From Methylotenera sp. (GTDB taxonomy: Bacteria; Pseudomonadota; Gammaproteobacteria; Burkholderiales; Methylophilaceae): a DNA stretch of 64,000 nt. The stretch covers positions 1 to 64,000 of the forward strand of contig JABFRQ010000007.1 of the NCBI GenBank assembly GCA_013141075.1, in the 5' to 3' direction. Below, piece after piece: positions 7,922 to 16,706 of the stretch. A program made the position numbers and the translations under genes. Below the pieces are notes generated by a model. The model worked only from the letters and a program-made list of their open reading frames with translations, had not been told where the DNA came from and did no database searches. Positions within the stretch are counted from its first letter, which is position 1, and the number at the start of each line of letters is the position of its first letter.

Positions 7922-8242
7922 ATGGTCAGTTTATTTAAATTTCTTGTTTCTTGCGTCTTTATAGCATTTCCGCTCTTAGTGGTTTTTAATGTTTTTGTGG
8001 TTTTATCACTAAAGTCCAAATTTCCTAATTTATGGCAGGCGCAAGGACAGCCTGAACATTGGATTTACATGACAAGAACAACCAAAGCAAATCATTTCTT
8101 TACCTTCCTTAATAACCGAGATTTTCTTAAAACCAACGACAAAAGCTTCGTTTTGCAGTGCAAAGTTTTAATCTTCAGCTGGTATACTTTTATGTGTCTT
8201 TTTTTAGTTACGTTGGTTATCGGTGCTATATCTTTGTCATAA
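7922..8242 (+). CDS. Small membrane protein (106 aa)
   Basis: Two transmembrane helices at the ends (residues 4-29 SLFKFLVSC...VVLSL and 82-104 VLIFSWYTFMCLFLVTLVIG) flank a polar middle of about 50 residues with WIYMTRTTKANHFFTFLNNR. The two-helix layout with a loop suggests an integral inner-membrane protein; I do not recognise a family. ATG 7922 follows the attC by four bases, so translation has no room for a normal ribosome binding site beyond the attC sequence. Confidence 0.7.
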   Translation: MVSLFKFLVSCVFIAFPLLVVFNVFVVLSLKSKFPNLWQAQGQPEHWIYMTRTTKANHFFTFLNNRDFLKTNDKSFVLQCKVLIFSWYTFMCLFLVTLVIGAISLS

Positions 8243-8247
8243 TTTTA

Positions 8248-8308
8248 GCTCTAACCCATCATTCAAGCGGGACTGGCTAACGCCAGCCCCTTAATTCAAA
8301 CGTTAGCA
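8248..8308 (+). other. attC site
   Basis: GCTCTAAC ... GTTAGCA, core GGACTGGCTAACGCCAGCCC, coding-type arms. Confidence 0.9.
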
Positions 8309-8315
8309 CACAACT

Positions 8316-9473
8316 ATGGCATCCCGTAGCGTATATCTTGGTCTGCTTGATATTGACATTCGAGGCAACCTAGACCTTAAGACAAGCCTAGGTCAAGCCT
8401 CCCCATCGGATGTTTTGAAGTATCTATTTGCTTACGCAATAGTTGCCGACGAAGTTTGCATGCAAGGTTCAGCACCTCTTAAAAGCAAAAGTGTATTTAT
8501 AGCCTTTACTCGATTAGCAGAGGCTTTTCAAAGAAACGAACTGCACGAAGAAAAGCCAATTTTTTCCTTTGTACTAAGTGGCGAGTCGGAGTCTTATCTA
8601 AGCTACCTAGTTGAACGGCTATCTTTTTTGAGAGTCAAAGGAGGCCACAATGCGGAGCGTTCCGCTTATCTTGGAAACGATGGATTAACTGCCGCTCAAA
8701 TGCTGGATAAGTGCCTTAATATTAGACACGTGAAAAAAAGAACACGGTCCGTTTCAGATGAGTATAAATCATCTCTTCTACTTTCCCTTCGGTCAGGTAG
8801 ATACAATGAACACGGCGTTAAAGATGATGTTGCTGAGAAAGCAATAAAATTATTAACCGAAGAGCAAATTATTCAAACACACCATTTGATTGAATCACTT
8901 CACCTACAAGATATTGAACAGGTTAACGCGGTCTACCGAACTGCAAGGGAGCGATACCGAAAGGCTAATGCCTATGGAAGTGAATCTATTAATAGTGAGA
9001 CGAAACCACACTTTAAATGGAAAAATATTTTGGCTTATTTATCACATATAAATCTTACTACCATTCTGTCAAAAGACTCGGCTTTAGAACCAATGCTGCT
9101 ATATCGGTTACGTATTTTAAAATCACTTAAAGCAATGAATGATATTTACTTTGAGTGTCAAGATCAGGCTGATATTGATGCACTACTAAATATCCTTAAC
9201 CAACTACGTATAAATGGGAAATTGCGTAGCCTATTAAAGCAATCTCCTGGTGCTGCCATCGCTTATTTCTTCGAGTCTCTTAACCAGGCAGAAATTGGCT
9301 ACAAATCCGTAAATAAGGGACTGGAGGAATTGTCCAAGGTGTTTTTACTTAACGTAGCTGACGAAGTCTTTGCGAAGAAGGTCTATTCCATCCACTCGTG
9401 CATGGAAATGCTTGCTCGAGATTTGGCTGTGCTAACCCATCATTCAAGCGGGACGCCTAGCGGCGCCCCTTAA
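8316..9473 (+). CDS. Large cassette protein of unknown function (385 aa)
   Basis: By far the longest cassette gene in the window. It is soluble, mostly helical and rich in leucine. An N-terminal region (SVYLGLLDIDIRGNLDLK, LFAYAIVADEVCMQ) is followed by FSFVLSGESESYLSYLVERL and, after residue 170, an all-helical half (LLTEEQIIQTHHLIESLHLQ). The pattern resembles uncharacterised proteins that sense or bind nucleic acid in defence loci, but no catalytic motif is present, so this is not claimed. The gene reads through its attC and ends with the attC-encoded tail THHSSGTPSGAP; without attC read-through there would be no stop codon. Confidence 0.75.
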   Translation: MASRSVYLGLLDIDIRGNLDLKTSLGQASPSDVLKYLFAYAIVADEVCMQGSAPLKSKSVFIAFTRLAEAFQRNELHEEKPIFSFVLSGESESYLSYLVERLSFLRVKGGHNAERSAYLGNDGLTAAQMLDKCLNIRHVKKRTRSVSDEYKSSLLLSLRSGRYNEHGVKDDVAEKAIKLLTEEQIIQTHHLIESLHLQDIEQVNAVYRTARERYRKANAYGSESINSETKPHFKWKNILAYLSHINLTTILSKDSALEPMLLYRLRILKSLKAMNDIYFECQDQADIDALLNILNQLRINGKLRSLLKQSPGAAIAYFFESLNQAEIGYKSVNKGLEELSKVFLLNVADEVFAKKVYSIHSCMEMLARDLAVLTHHSSGTPSGAP

Positions 9474-9488
9474 CTCAAACGTTAGGGC
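9430..9488 (+). other. attC site that encodes the C-terminus of the 385-aa protein
   Basis: TGCTAAC ... GTTAGGG, core GACGCCTAGCGGCGCC; the upstream reading frame stops at TAA 9471 within it. Confidence 0.9.
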
Positions 9489-10095
9489 TAGCTAAAAACA
9501 ATGCCGCCACGAGCCGCATGTTTGCTGGGTCGCAGGGCATCGGGTTTTGGTGCTTTTGGGCTTTTGGTTTGGGGTTGTTTTAAGTTCTGTGGTTTTAGTT
9601 TAAGCTTGGTTTTGTGGTAGTTTATTGTTTGTGGTTTTCGTTTAGTTTTCGGTTGGTGGGGCTTATTGTTTGGTCACGCTATTTTAGTTTTTAATTCGGT
9701 GGTGGTTTTGGCTTTGGTGGCTGTTAAGTTGCTTGCCCTAACCCATCCATTAAGTGGGACGCCTTCGGCGCCCCTTATGTCAAACGTTAGGGCTAGTTAA
9801 AAACAATGCCGCCACGAGCCGCTTGTTTGCTGGGTCGCAGGGCATCGGGTTTTAGGTGCTTTTGGGCTTTTGGTTTTGTGGTAGTTTAGTTTTTTCGGGC
9901 TTAGTTTAGGTTTGGTTTTGTGGTATGTTTTTGTTTGTAGTTTTAGTTTAGTTTTCGGTTGGCGGGGCTTGTTGTTTGGTCGCGCTATTTTAGTTTTTAA
10001 TTCGGTGGTGGTTTTGGCTTTGGTGGCTGTTAAGTTGCTTGCCCTAACCCATCCATTAAGTGGGACGCGCTAAAGCGCGCCCCTTATGTCAAACG
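9482..10095 (+). repeat. NC cassettes, copies 13-14 in tandem
   Basis: Units 9482-9786 and 9787-10095; attC sites 9735-9793 and 10041-10101. No gene. Confidence 0.9.
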
Positions 10096-10118
10096 TTAGC
10101 GCGCGCTCGACACATGTC

Positions 10119-10162
10119 GTCAATGTTTGTTGACAAGCCCCAATTCGTCAACTATCATTGAC
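10119..10162 (+). promoter_or_regulatory. Cassette-borne promoter with two operator palindromes
   Basis: A -35 box TTGACA (10130-10135) and a -10 box TATCAT (10153-10158) are 17 bp apart. Two copies of the palindrome GTCAA-N6-TTGAC overlap them: operator 1 at 10119-10134 covers the -35 and operator 2 at 10147-10162 covers the -10. The natural ligand is the small HTH protein encoded immediately downstream, giving negative autoregulation. The expected transcription start (about 10165) coincides with the ATG, so the message may be leaderless. Confidence 0.8.
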
Positions 10163-10164
10163 GC

Positions 10165-10383
10165 ATGATCAGCCTTAAATCACTTCCTTCACCCGATGAA
10201 CCTGCCGAAGCTTTAGCAGCCGTTGTAGCACTTCGTGTGCTGGCAGATAAGTTGGAACATAGCGCCGTCAACGTCGCGCTTGAACAAGGGTGGTCATGGT
10301 CACATATTGCTGAAGCTCTTGGTGTATCCAAACAAGCAGCCCATAAGCGATTAGCAAACGTTCATTCCAAAACAGATTCATGA
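10165..10383 (+). CDS. Small helix-turn-helix DNA-binding protein (72 aa)
   Basis: Residues 45-66, WSWSHIAEALGVSKQAAHKR, form a clear helix-turn-helix of the type used for transcription regulation, preceded by an acidic/alanine-rich helix. It is the first gene of a two-gene cassette: its stop codon TGA overlaps the region of the next gene's start by a few bases, so the two are translationally linked. With two operators over its own promoter it is most likely an autorepressor. HTH proteins of this kind are commonly found next to Clp-N domain proteins. Confidence 0.85.
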   Translation: MISLKSLPSPDEPAEALAAVVALRVLADKLEHSAVNVALEQGWSWSHIAEALGVSKQAAHKRLANVHSKTDS

Positions 10384-10394
10384 AAGGAATTCCC

Positions 10395-10937
10395 ATGTTC
10401 AAAACCGTCAGACAGCGCTTGCGCGATATGGGCACAATCAAAACACTTTGCTTTGAGGCCGAAAAACTTGCCAATGCCGAAAGCCAAAAGGAACCAGGAG
10501 CTGAACATTTTGTTCTGTCGGCCTTGGCTTTGCCCGACGGTACGGCACGCAAGGCATTTATGCGAATACATGCTGACCCGAACAGCTTCCGCGCTGCCAT
10601 TGCCCAACAATACGAAGATGCGCTGCAAAATGTAGGCATTACTTTACCCCGCGATACTGAAATTTCTGGCGAGGTAACACCCATCCCCACCAGCCAAGGG
10701 CTTTATAAAACTCAACCTTCGGCTCAAGCCTTAATGCAAACATTGACGCGAGAAATCATGAAGAAGGAACAAAAAGCAGATTCGACAGCCCCACTATTAA
10801 GTGCGCATGTGCTATTGGCGGCTACGTCTGCTCAATATGGCGTAACCGCACGTACATTTCGAGCAATGGGTATTGATCCAGCAAAACTGGCAGAGGCAGC
10901 AACTGCGGAAATCCTTGCATATCGCGCATGTCTATGA
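10395..10937 (+). CDS. Clp repeat (N-domain) protein, second gene of the cassette
   Basis: The 180-residue product carries two Clp-N-like repeats: residues 15-65 (TIKTLCFEAEKLANAESQKE, AEHFVLSALALPDGTARKAF) and 105-165 (SAHVLLAATSAQYGVTARTF). In ClpA/ClpB/ClpC these repeats bind substrates or adaptors; here the ATPase domains are absent, so it could act as an adaptor or competitor of a Clp chaperone. I chose ATG 10395 because AAAGGA lies six bases upstream, rather than ATG 10380, which overlaps the HTH gene. Confidence 0.8.
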   Translation: MFKTVRQRLRDMGTIKTLCFEAEKLANAESQKEPGAEHFVLSALALPDGTARKAFMRIHADPNSFRAAIAQQYEDALQNVGITLPRDTEISGEVTPIPTSQGLYKTQPSAQALMQTLTREIMKKEQKADSTAPLLSAHVLLAATSAQYGVTARTFRAMGIDPAKLAEAATAEILAYRACL

Positions 10938-10946
10938 ACTCACCCC

Positions 10947-11010
10947 GCGCTAACATGGCGCTCAAGCGGGACGGTCGCTATCGCGCCCGCCCCTTAGCTT
11001 TACGTTGGGC
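10947..11010 (+). other. attC site, divergent type
   Basis: GCGCTAAC ... GTTGGGC; arms CATGGCGCTCAAG / CCCCTTAGCTTTACG as at 6723, so the PH-domain predecessor and this two-gene cassette share an attC lineage. Confidence 0.88.
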
Positions 11011-11026
11011 ATAAAAAGGATTCCTT

Positions 11027-11419
11027 ATGAAATTTGGCTACACCATCGTTTATGTCAGTAATGTTGCTTCTTCGCTCGCGTTTTATAAAAAGGCTTTTGG
11101 TTTTCCACTTCGCTACTTACACGAGGCTGGAGACTACGGCGAGCTTGAGACTGGAGAAACAACGCTGGCTTTTGCTTCTCATGTGCTCGGTTCGTCAAAC
11201 TTTCCCAATGGTTATGTTGCAGTTAATTCAACTTCAAAACCATTAGGCATTGAGCTAGTTTTCGTTACTCAGTCAGTGCAAGAAAGTCACAAAACCGCTA
11301 TTGCTGCTGGGGCAGTTGAGGTTAGTCCACCAGATACTAAGCCTTGGGGGCAGGTTGTTTCTTATGTTCGCTGTCCTGAAGGGGCTTTAATTGAGCTTTG
11401 CACTCCTGTTGGCGGTTAA
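11027..11419 (+). CDS. VOC-family (glyoxalase-like) protein
   Basis: A 130-residue VOC fold protein: YTIVYVSNVASSLAFYKKAF at the N-terminus, LGIELVFVTQSVQESHKTAI in the middle, and the closing strand VVSYVRCPEGALIELCTP, where the conserved glutamate of the metal site (ALIEL) is present. Substrate unknown; close to lyase or resistance-protein branches of the family. AAAAGGA precedes ATG 11027. Confidence 0.9.
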   Translation: MKFGYTIVYVSNVASSLAFYKKAFGFPLRYLHEAGDYGELETGETTLAFASHVLGSSNFPNGYVAVNSTSKPLGIELVFVTQSVQESHKTAIAAGAVEVSPPDTKPWGQVVSYVRCPEGALIELCTPVGG

Positions 11420-11425
11420 TGTATT

Positions 11426-11486
11426 GCCCAACCCATCCATCAAGCGGGACGCGCTAAAGCGCGCCCCTTATCTCAAACGTTAGGGC
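11426..11486 (+). other. attC site, NC-like arms
   Basis: GCCCAAC ... GTTAGGG, core GACGCGCTAAAGCGCGCC, arms CCATCCATCAAG / TTATCTCAAACG. Confidence 0.88.
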
Positions 11487-12705
11487 TATCTAAAAACAAT
11501 GCCGCCACGAGCCGCATGTTTGCTGGGTCGCAGGGCATCGGGTTTTAGGTGCTTTTGGGCTTTTGGTTTGGGGTTGTTTTAAGTTCTGTGGGTTTAGTTT
11601 AAGCTTGGTTTGGTGGTGGTTTTTTGTTTTGTGGTTTTAGTGTAGTTTTTGGTTGGCGGGGCTTGTTGTTTGGTCGCGCTATTTAGTTTTTAATTCGGTG
11701 GTGGTTTTGGCTTTGGTGGCTATTAAGTTGCTTGCCCTAACCCATCCATTAAGTGGGACGCCTTGCGGCGCCCCTTATGCCAAACGTTAGGGCTAGCTAA
11801 AATCAATGCCGCCACGAGCCGCATGTTTGCTGGGTCGCAGGGCATCGGGTTTTAGGTGCTTTTAGGCTTTTGGTTTGGTGGTGGTTTAGGTTTTTCGGGT
11901 TTAGTTTAGGTTTGGTTTTGTGGTGGTTTATTGTTTGGTGGTTTTAGTTTAGTTTTTGGTTGGTGGGGCTTGTTGTTTGGTCGCGCTATTTTGGTTTTTA
12001 ATTCGGTGGTGGTTTAGGTTTTGGTGGCTGTTAAGTTGCTTGCCCTAACCCATCCATTAAGTGGGACGCCTTGCGGCGCCCCTTATGTCAAACGTTAGGG
12101 CTAGTTAAAAACAATGCCGCCACGAGCCGCATGTTTATTGGGTCGCAGGGCAGGTACTTTTTCATGCTGTTGGCTTTTGGTTTGGGGTGGTTTTAAGTTC
12201 TGTGGTTTTAGTTTAAGCTTGGTTTTGTGGTGGTTTATTGTTTGTGGTTTTCGTTTAGTTTTCGGTTGGTGGGGCTTGTTGTTTGGTCGCGCTATTTTAG
12301 TTTTTAATTCGGTGGTGGTTTTGGCTTTGGTGGCTGTTAAGTTGCTTGCCCTAACCCATCCATTAAGTGGGACGCCTTGCGGCGCCCCTTATGTCAAACG
12401 TTAGGGCTTCGTAAAACAATGCCGCCACGAGCCGCTTGTTTGCTGGGTCGCAGGGCATCAGGTTTTAGGTGCTTTTGGGCTTTTGGTTTGGTGGTGGTTT
12501 AGGTTTTTCGGGCTTAGTTTAGGTTTGGTTTTGTGGTAGTTTATTGTTTGTGGTTTTAGTGTAGTTTTCGGTTGGCGGGGCTTGTTGTTTGGTCACGCTA
12601 TTTTAGTTTTTAATTCGGTGGTGGTTTTGGCTTTGGTGGCGGTTAAGTTGCTTGCCCTAACCCATCCATTAAGTGGGACGCCTTCGGCGCCCCTTATGTC
12701 AAACG
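11480..12705 (+). repeat. NC cassettes, copies 15-18: longest tandem run
   Basis: Four units: 11480-11786, 11787-12094, 12095-12400 and 12401-12705. The attC sites are at 11734-11793, 12042-12101, 12348-12407 and 12654-12711. The 1.2-kb stretch has no gene; the longest frame (12114-12404) is a chance frame in a copy that lacks the TAG. Confidence 0.9.
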
Positions 12706-12715
12706 TTAGGCAATA

Positions 12716-13159
12716 ATGATTACTGTCCGCCCACTAGTTCAGTCAGATTACGCATCATGGAGTGCTCTGTATTCAGCGTATGCTGAGTTTTACCAAGTAA
12801 GCCAAACGCAGAAAATGCGCGATGAAGTCTGGTCTTGGCTACATAACACAAGTCATGAGGTAAACGGTTTTATTGCAGTAACCAACGAAGGAGCTGCTGT
12901 TGGTTTAGCTCACTACCGTTCATTTGCTAGGCCGTTGTCAGCCACCTTTGGTGGCTTCTTAGATGATTTATTTGTTACGCCGTCAGCTCGCGGCAATGAA
13001 GTCGGTACAAAACTTATTGAGGCCGTAACTAAAGTAGGAAAAGAAAAAAACTGGTCAGTTATCCGCTGGATTACCGCTGAAAACAACTACCGTGCTAGAA
13101 GCACTTACGATAAGTTAGCAAATCAAACTAAATGGGTTACTTACGATATAAAGCTATGA
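12716..13159 (+). CDS. GNAT-family N-acetyltransferase
   Basis: A full-length (147 aa) GNAT fold protein: N-terminal ITVRPLVQSDYASWSALYSA, strand GFIAVTNEGAAVGLAHYRSF, the acetyl-CoA binding motif A in FLDDLFVTPSARGNEVGTKL (pattern V-x-x-x-x-R-G-x-x-x-G, where the usual Q/R is N-E-V), and motif B RWITAENNYRARSTYDKLA. It transfers an acetyl group from acetyl-CoA to an amine; the substrate is unknown. Acetyltransferases are common integron cargo and some give antibiotic resistance. Confidence 0.92.
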   Translation: MITVRPLVQSDYASWSALYSAYAEFYQVSQTQKMRDEVWSWLHNTSHEVNGFIAVTNEGAAVGLAHYRSFARPLSATFGGFLDDLFVTPSARGNEVGTKLIEAVTKVGKEKNWSVIRWITAENNYRARSTYDKLANQTKWVTYDIKL

Positions 13160-13165
13160 AAAATT

Positions 13166-13224
13166 GCCTAACCCATCATTCAAGCGGGACGCCTAACGGC
13201 GCCCCTTAATTCAAACGTTAGGGC
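13166..13224 (+). other. attC site of the GNAT cassette
   Basis: GCCTAAC ... GTTAGGG, core GACGCCTAACGGCGCC, coding-type arms. Confidence 0.9.
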
Positions 13225-13830
13225 TAGCTAAAAACAATGCCGCCACGAGCCGCTTGTTTATTGGGTCGCAGGGCATCGGGTTTTAGGTGCTTTTGGGCTT
13301 TTGGTTTGGTGGTGGTTTAGGTTTTTCGGGCTTAGTTTAGGCTTGGTTTTGTGGTATGTTTTTGTTTGTGGTTTTAGTTTAGTTTTCGGTTGGCGGGGCT
13401 TGTGGTTTGGTCGCGCTATTTTAGTTTTTAATTCGGTGGTGGTTTTGGCTTTGGTGGCTTTAAAGTTGCTTGCCCTAACCCATCCATTAAGCGGGACTGC
13501 TTCGCAGCCCCTTATGTCAAACGTTAGGGCTAGCTAAAAACAATGCCTCCGCAAGCCGCATGTTTGCTGGGTCGCAGGGCATCGGGTTTTAGGTGCTTTT
13601 GGGCTTTTGGTTTGCGGTTGTTTTAAGTTCTGTGGTTTTAGTTTAAGCTTGGTTTTGTGGTGGTTTATTGTTTGTGGTTTTAGTTTAGTTTTCGGTTGGT
13701 GGGGCTTGTTATTTGGTCGCGCTATTTTGGTTTTTAATTCGGTGGTGGTTTAGGTTTTGGTGGCGGTTAAGTTGCTTGCCCTAACCCATCCATTAAGTGG
13801 GACGCCTTGCGGCGCCCCTTATGTCAAACG
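13218..13830 (+). repeat. NC cassettes, copies 19-20 in tandem
   Basis: Units 13218-13523 and 13524-13830. Copy 20 has ATGCCTCCGCAAGCC in the hairpin 5' arm instead of ATGCCGCCACGAGCC, an informative variant. The attC sites are at 13472-13530 (short core CTGCTTCGCAG) and 13778-13836. No gene. Confidence 0.9.
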
Positions 13831-13841
13831 TTAGGCATCAA

Positions 13842-14375
13842 ATGCCAGATATAAATTACAAAAAATTCATCTGCCTTCGTTGCAGTATTGCTGCAATTAT
13901 TACTACTGTAGCTGCACTTTTGTCGGCTGATATGTGTTTTGGGATTGGTTGGAGACGTTGGCACATTTTTGACGGTATCATCGGTGCCTTGGGGCTCTTT
14001 GGGGCTGGTGGAATTGCTTTATCATTATTTTCTTTAATCATATTCCGTTTACCTGTGGTACTCGCTGATGAAAAAGGGGTTATGGTGCGATCTCCTTTAT
14101 TTTTTAAAGGTTTCATTGAGTGGTCAAAAATAGAACGCATTACTGCATTAAGTTACGGATATGCAAAATATGTAGTAATAGTGCCTAAGGACATTAATGA
14201 ATTTATTAGTACTCAACCTATTGTTTATCGCTGGCTCTTACGGGTAGTTTCTAAGTATGGCAATCCCGTCTGTATGGCTCTAGTTAGCTGTAGTAATAGC
14301 AAAAAAACACATTCCGAAACAGCAAGAGAGTTACGGAACATAATGAAGTCTATAAAAGGCAGTGCAAATGCCTAA
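13842..14375 (+). CDS. Membrane protein resembling the STM3941 family
   Basis: Two transmembrane helices (residues 12-32 and 41-72, the latter with a glycine-rich GIIGALGLFGAGGIALSLFS) are followed by a soluble part starting VVLADEKGVMVRSPLFFKGF and EWSKIERITAL. That combination of two helices plus a PH-like beta domain is the layout of STM3941-type proteins, whose role is unknown. ATG 13842 is preferred over the upstream in-frame starts that lie inside the NC cassette. The stop overlaps the next attC. Confidence 0.75.
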   Translation: MPDINYKKFICLRCSIAAIITTVAALLSADMCFGIGWRRWHIFDGIIGALGLFGAGGIALSLFSLIIFRLPVVLADEKGVMVRSPLFFKGFIEWSKIERITALSYGYAKYVVIVPKDINEFISTQPIVYRWLLRVVSKYGNPVCMALVSCSNSKKTHSETARELRNIMKSIKGSANA

Positions 14376-14430
14376 CCCATCCATCAAGCGGGACGCGCTA
14401 AAGCGCGCCCCTTATGCCATACGTTAGGGC
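14370..14430 (+). other. attC site, NC-like arms
   Basis: GCCTAAC ... GTTAGGG, core GACGCGCTAAAGCGCGCC, right arm TTATGCCATACG. Confidence 0.87.
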
Positions 14431-14728
14431 TAGCCAAAAACAATGCCGCCACGAGCCGCATGTTTGCTGGGTCGCAGGGCATCTGTTTTGTTCTAGTTAG
14501 CTTTTGGTTTGGTGGTAGTTTAGGTTTTTCTGGCTTAGTTTAGGTTTGGTTTTGTGGTAGTTTATTGTTTGGTGGTTTTAGTTTAGTTTTCGGTTGGCGG
14601 GGCTTGTTATTTGGTCGCGCTATTTTAGTTTTTAATTCGGTGGTGGTTTAGGTTTTGGTGGCTATTAAGTTGCTTGCCCTAACCCATCCATTAAGTGGGA
14701 CGCCTTGCGGCGCCCCTTATGTCAAACG
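14424..14728 (+). repeat. NC cassette, copy 21
   Basis: A copy with a rearranged middle: after the hairpin it reads ATCTGTTTTGTTCTAGTTAGC instead of ATCGGGTTTTAGGTGCTTTT. attC at 14676-14735. Confidence 0.88.
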
Positions 14729-14739
14729 TTAGAGCTAAT

Positions 14740-15264
14740 ATGGCAAGCACACAATTTTTTGCTACTCCACAAGACCAATTTAAGTTAAGGGAATATATAG
14801 ATTCTTTAGAATTAATTATTTATCCTGAAAATTCAAACATGCTCGGGCAATGGAAGCAAAAAAATAAGGATGAATTAGGGGGGTATATCTCATTTTTAAA
14901 AATGAATGATTTGCACCCTTATAAACATCCTAAAGATAAGTTTTTCAAAAAAATGATTAGTCCTGGCAAAGACCCATTACTAAGTTGGGCTGAATCATTT
15001 TTGATGGATTATCACGGTGAAAACTATATTATTCAAGGCAGTATTTCATACAATAATTTCCTGTATAAAAACATACGGGAGAAAGAACATAAAAAAGCAA
15101 ATGCTTATTTTGGTAAATTGCAGAGATGGATTAGAAAAAACTGGCCACCTTTTGAAGAACGTGGCTTTGCAATTGGTGACGAAGCTAAAGATTTAATTTT
15201 GACCAAAGGATATTTAGCAAGAGGCATCCCGCCAAATGTTGAAATTCAGTACATTAAAATATGA
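14740..15264 (+). CDS. Hypothetical basic cassette protein (174 aa)
   Basis: A lysine-rich soluble protein with motifs FFATPQDQFKLREYIDSLEL, LFLKMNDLHPYKHP-like loop and QRWIRKNWPPFEERGFAIGD. The WPPFEERG and GYLARGIPPNVE segments look like conserved loops of an enzyme or immunity-type protein, but I do not recognise the family. Low G+C (clearly lower than its neighbours) suggests recent acquisition from another genome. Confidence 0.72.
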   Translation: MASTQFFATPQDQFKLREYIDSLELIIYPENSNMLGQWKQKNKDELGGYISFLKMNDLHPYKHPKDKFFKKMISPGKDPLLSWAESFLMDYHGENYIIQGSISYNNFLYKNIREKEHKKANAYFGKLQRWIRKNWPPFEERGFAIGDEAKDLILTKGYLARGIPPNVEIQYIKI

Positions 15265-15326
15265 ACTCTAACCCATCATTCAAGCGGGACTGGCTAAAGC
15301 CAGCCCCTTAATTCAAACGTTAGGGC
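15265..15326 (+). other. attC site
   Basis: ACTCTAAC ... GTTAGGG, core GGACTGGCTAAAGCCAGCCC, coding-type arms. Confidence 0.9.
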
Positions 15327-15627
15327 TAGCTAAAAACAATGCCGCCACGAGCCGCATGTTTGCTGGGTCGCAGGGCATCGGGTTTTAGGTGCTTTTGGGC
15401 TTTTGGTTTGGTGGTGGTTTAGGTTTTTCGGGCTTAGTTTAGGTTTGGTTTTGTGGTATGTTTTTGTTTGGTGGTTTTAGTTTAGTTTTCGGTTGGCGGG
15501 GCTTGTGGTTTGGTCGCGCTGTGTTAGTTTTTAATTCGGTGGTGGTTTTGGCTTTGGTGGCTGTTTAGTTGCTTGCCCTAACCCATCCATTAAGTGGGAC
15601 GCCTTGCGGCGCCCCTTATGTCAAACG
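15320..15627 (+). repeat. NC cassette, copy 22
   Basis: Unit of 308 bp with attC 15575-15633, core GACGCCTTGCGGCGCC. It carries the GGTATGTTTTTG variant in place of GGTAGTTTATTG. Confidence 0.9.
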
Positions 15628-15649
15628 TTAGCCATAGAAGGAGCAATAC

Positions 15650-16030
15650 ATGAGAGTTTCGAAAGGCGGAACAGATATGTTTTGCCCAGCTTGCAAACAA
15701 ATAACCACATGCAAGGCTTGGCCAGCAGCGCTGATAACCCTTGACCCGAATGACTATGGGCAACGTATGCATTACACAAAACATAAGGACATAAATTGGT
15801 TTCAGCGTGGTCGTGAATGTTTATCTTGTGGGCACGACTTCGTTACAGCTGAAGTAGACATAGAATTTCTAGAGGAGTTAGTTGAGCTTCGGGAGGCTCT
15901 AAGTTCAATCAAATCCAATGCCGAAACCTACATTCAAGAATCCGCAGCTGCATCCCAATCCTTATCAAAACTTAGTGAATCTCTGAGCGTACTCAGAGCG
16001 TTAAAGGTGTACAAGGGTGCAAAAGGCTAA
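15650..16030 (+). CDS. Zinc-ribbon protein with C-terminal coiled coil (126 aa)
   Basis: Two cysteine pairs, CPAC (residues 12-15) and CLSCG (about 58-62), form a zinc ribbon like that of NrdR or of stress regulators, with GRECLSCGHDFVTAEVDIEF as the second knuckle. The C-terminal half, EFLEELVELREALSSIKSNA onwards, is a predicted coiled coil. This suggests a nucleic-acid or protein-binding adaptor. AAGGAG precedes ATG 15650. The stop TAA lies in the R'' box of its attC. Confidence 0.8.
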   Translation: MRVSKGGTDMFCPACKQITTCKAWPAALITLDPNDYGQRMHYTKHKDINWFQRGRECLSCGHDFVTAEVDIEFLEELVELREALSSIKSNAETYIQESAAASQSLSKLSESLSVLRALKVYKGAKG

Positions 16031-16083
16031 CCCATCATTCAAGCGGGACGCCTAACGGCGCCCCTTAATTCAAACGTTAGGGC
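16025..16083 (+). other. attC site of the zinc-ribbon cassette
   Basis: GGCTAAC ... GTTAGGG, core GACGCCTAACGGCGCC. Confidence 0.9.
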
Positions 16084-16693
16084 TAGCTAAAAACAATGCC
16101 GCCACGAGCCGCTTGTTTGTTGGGTCGCAGGGCATCAGGTTTTAGGTGCTTTTAGGCTTTTGGTTTGGTGGTGGTTTAGGTTTTTCGGGGTTAGTTTAGG
16201 TTTGGTTTTGTGGTAGTTTATTGTTTGGTGGTTTTCGTTTAGTTTTCGGTTGGCGGGGCTTGTTGTTTGGTCGCGCTATTTTAGTTTTTAATTAGGTGGT
16301 GGTTTTGGCTTTTGTGGCTGTTAAGTTGCTTGCCCTAACCCATCCATTAAGTGGGACGCCTGACGGCGCCCCTTATGTCAAACGTTAGGGCTAGCTAAAA
16401 ACAATGCCGCCACGAGCCGCTTGTTTGCTGGGCCGCAGGGCAGGTGCTTTTTCGTGCTTTTGGGCTTTTGGTTTGGTGGTGGTTTAGGTTTTTCGGGCTT
16501 AGTTTAGGTTTGGTTTTGTGGTAGCTTATTGTTTGTGGTTTTAGTGTAGTTTTCGGTTGGTGGGGCTTGTTGTTTGGTCGCGCTATTTTGGTTTTTAATT
16601 CGGTGGTGGTTTTGGCTTTGGTGGCTGTTAAGTTGCTTGCCCTAACCCATCCATTAAGCGGGACGCGCTAAAGCGCGCCCCTTATGTCAAACG
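16077..16693 (+). repeat. NC cassettes, copies 23-24 in tandem
   Basis: Units 16077-16384 and 16385-16693; attC sites 16332-16391 and 16639-16700. No gene in 617 bp. Confidence 0.9.
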
Positions 16694-16706
16694 TTAGGGT
16701 TTCACA

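Noticed and set aside
13797-13836. attC arms as Rho-independent terminators
   Set aside because: They form GC-rich hairpins, but have no following T-run and carry the integrase boxes R'' and R'.
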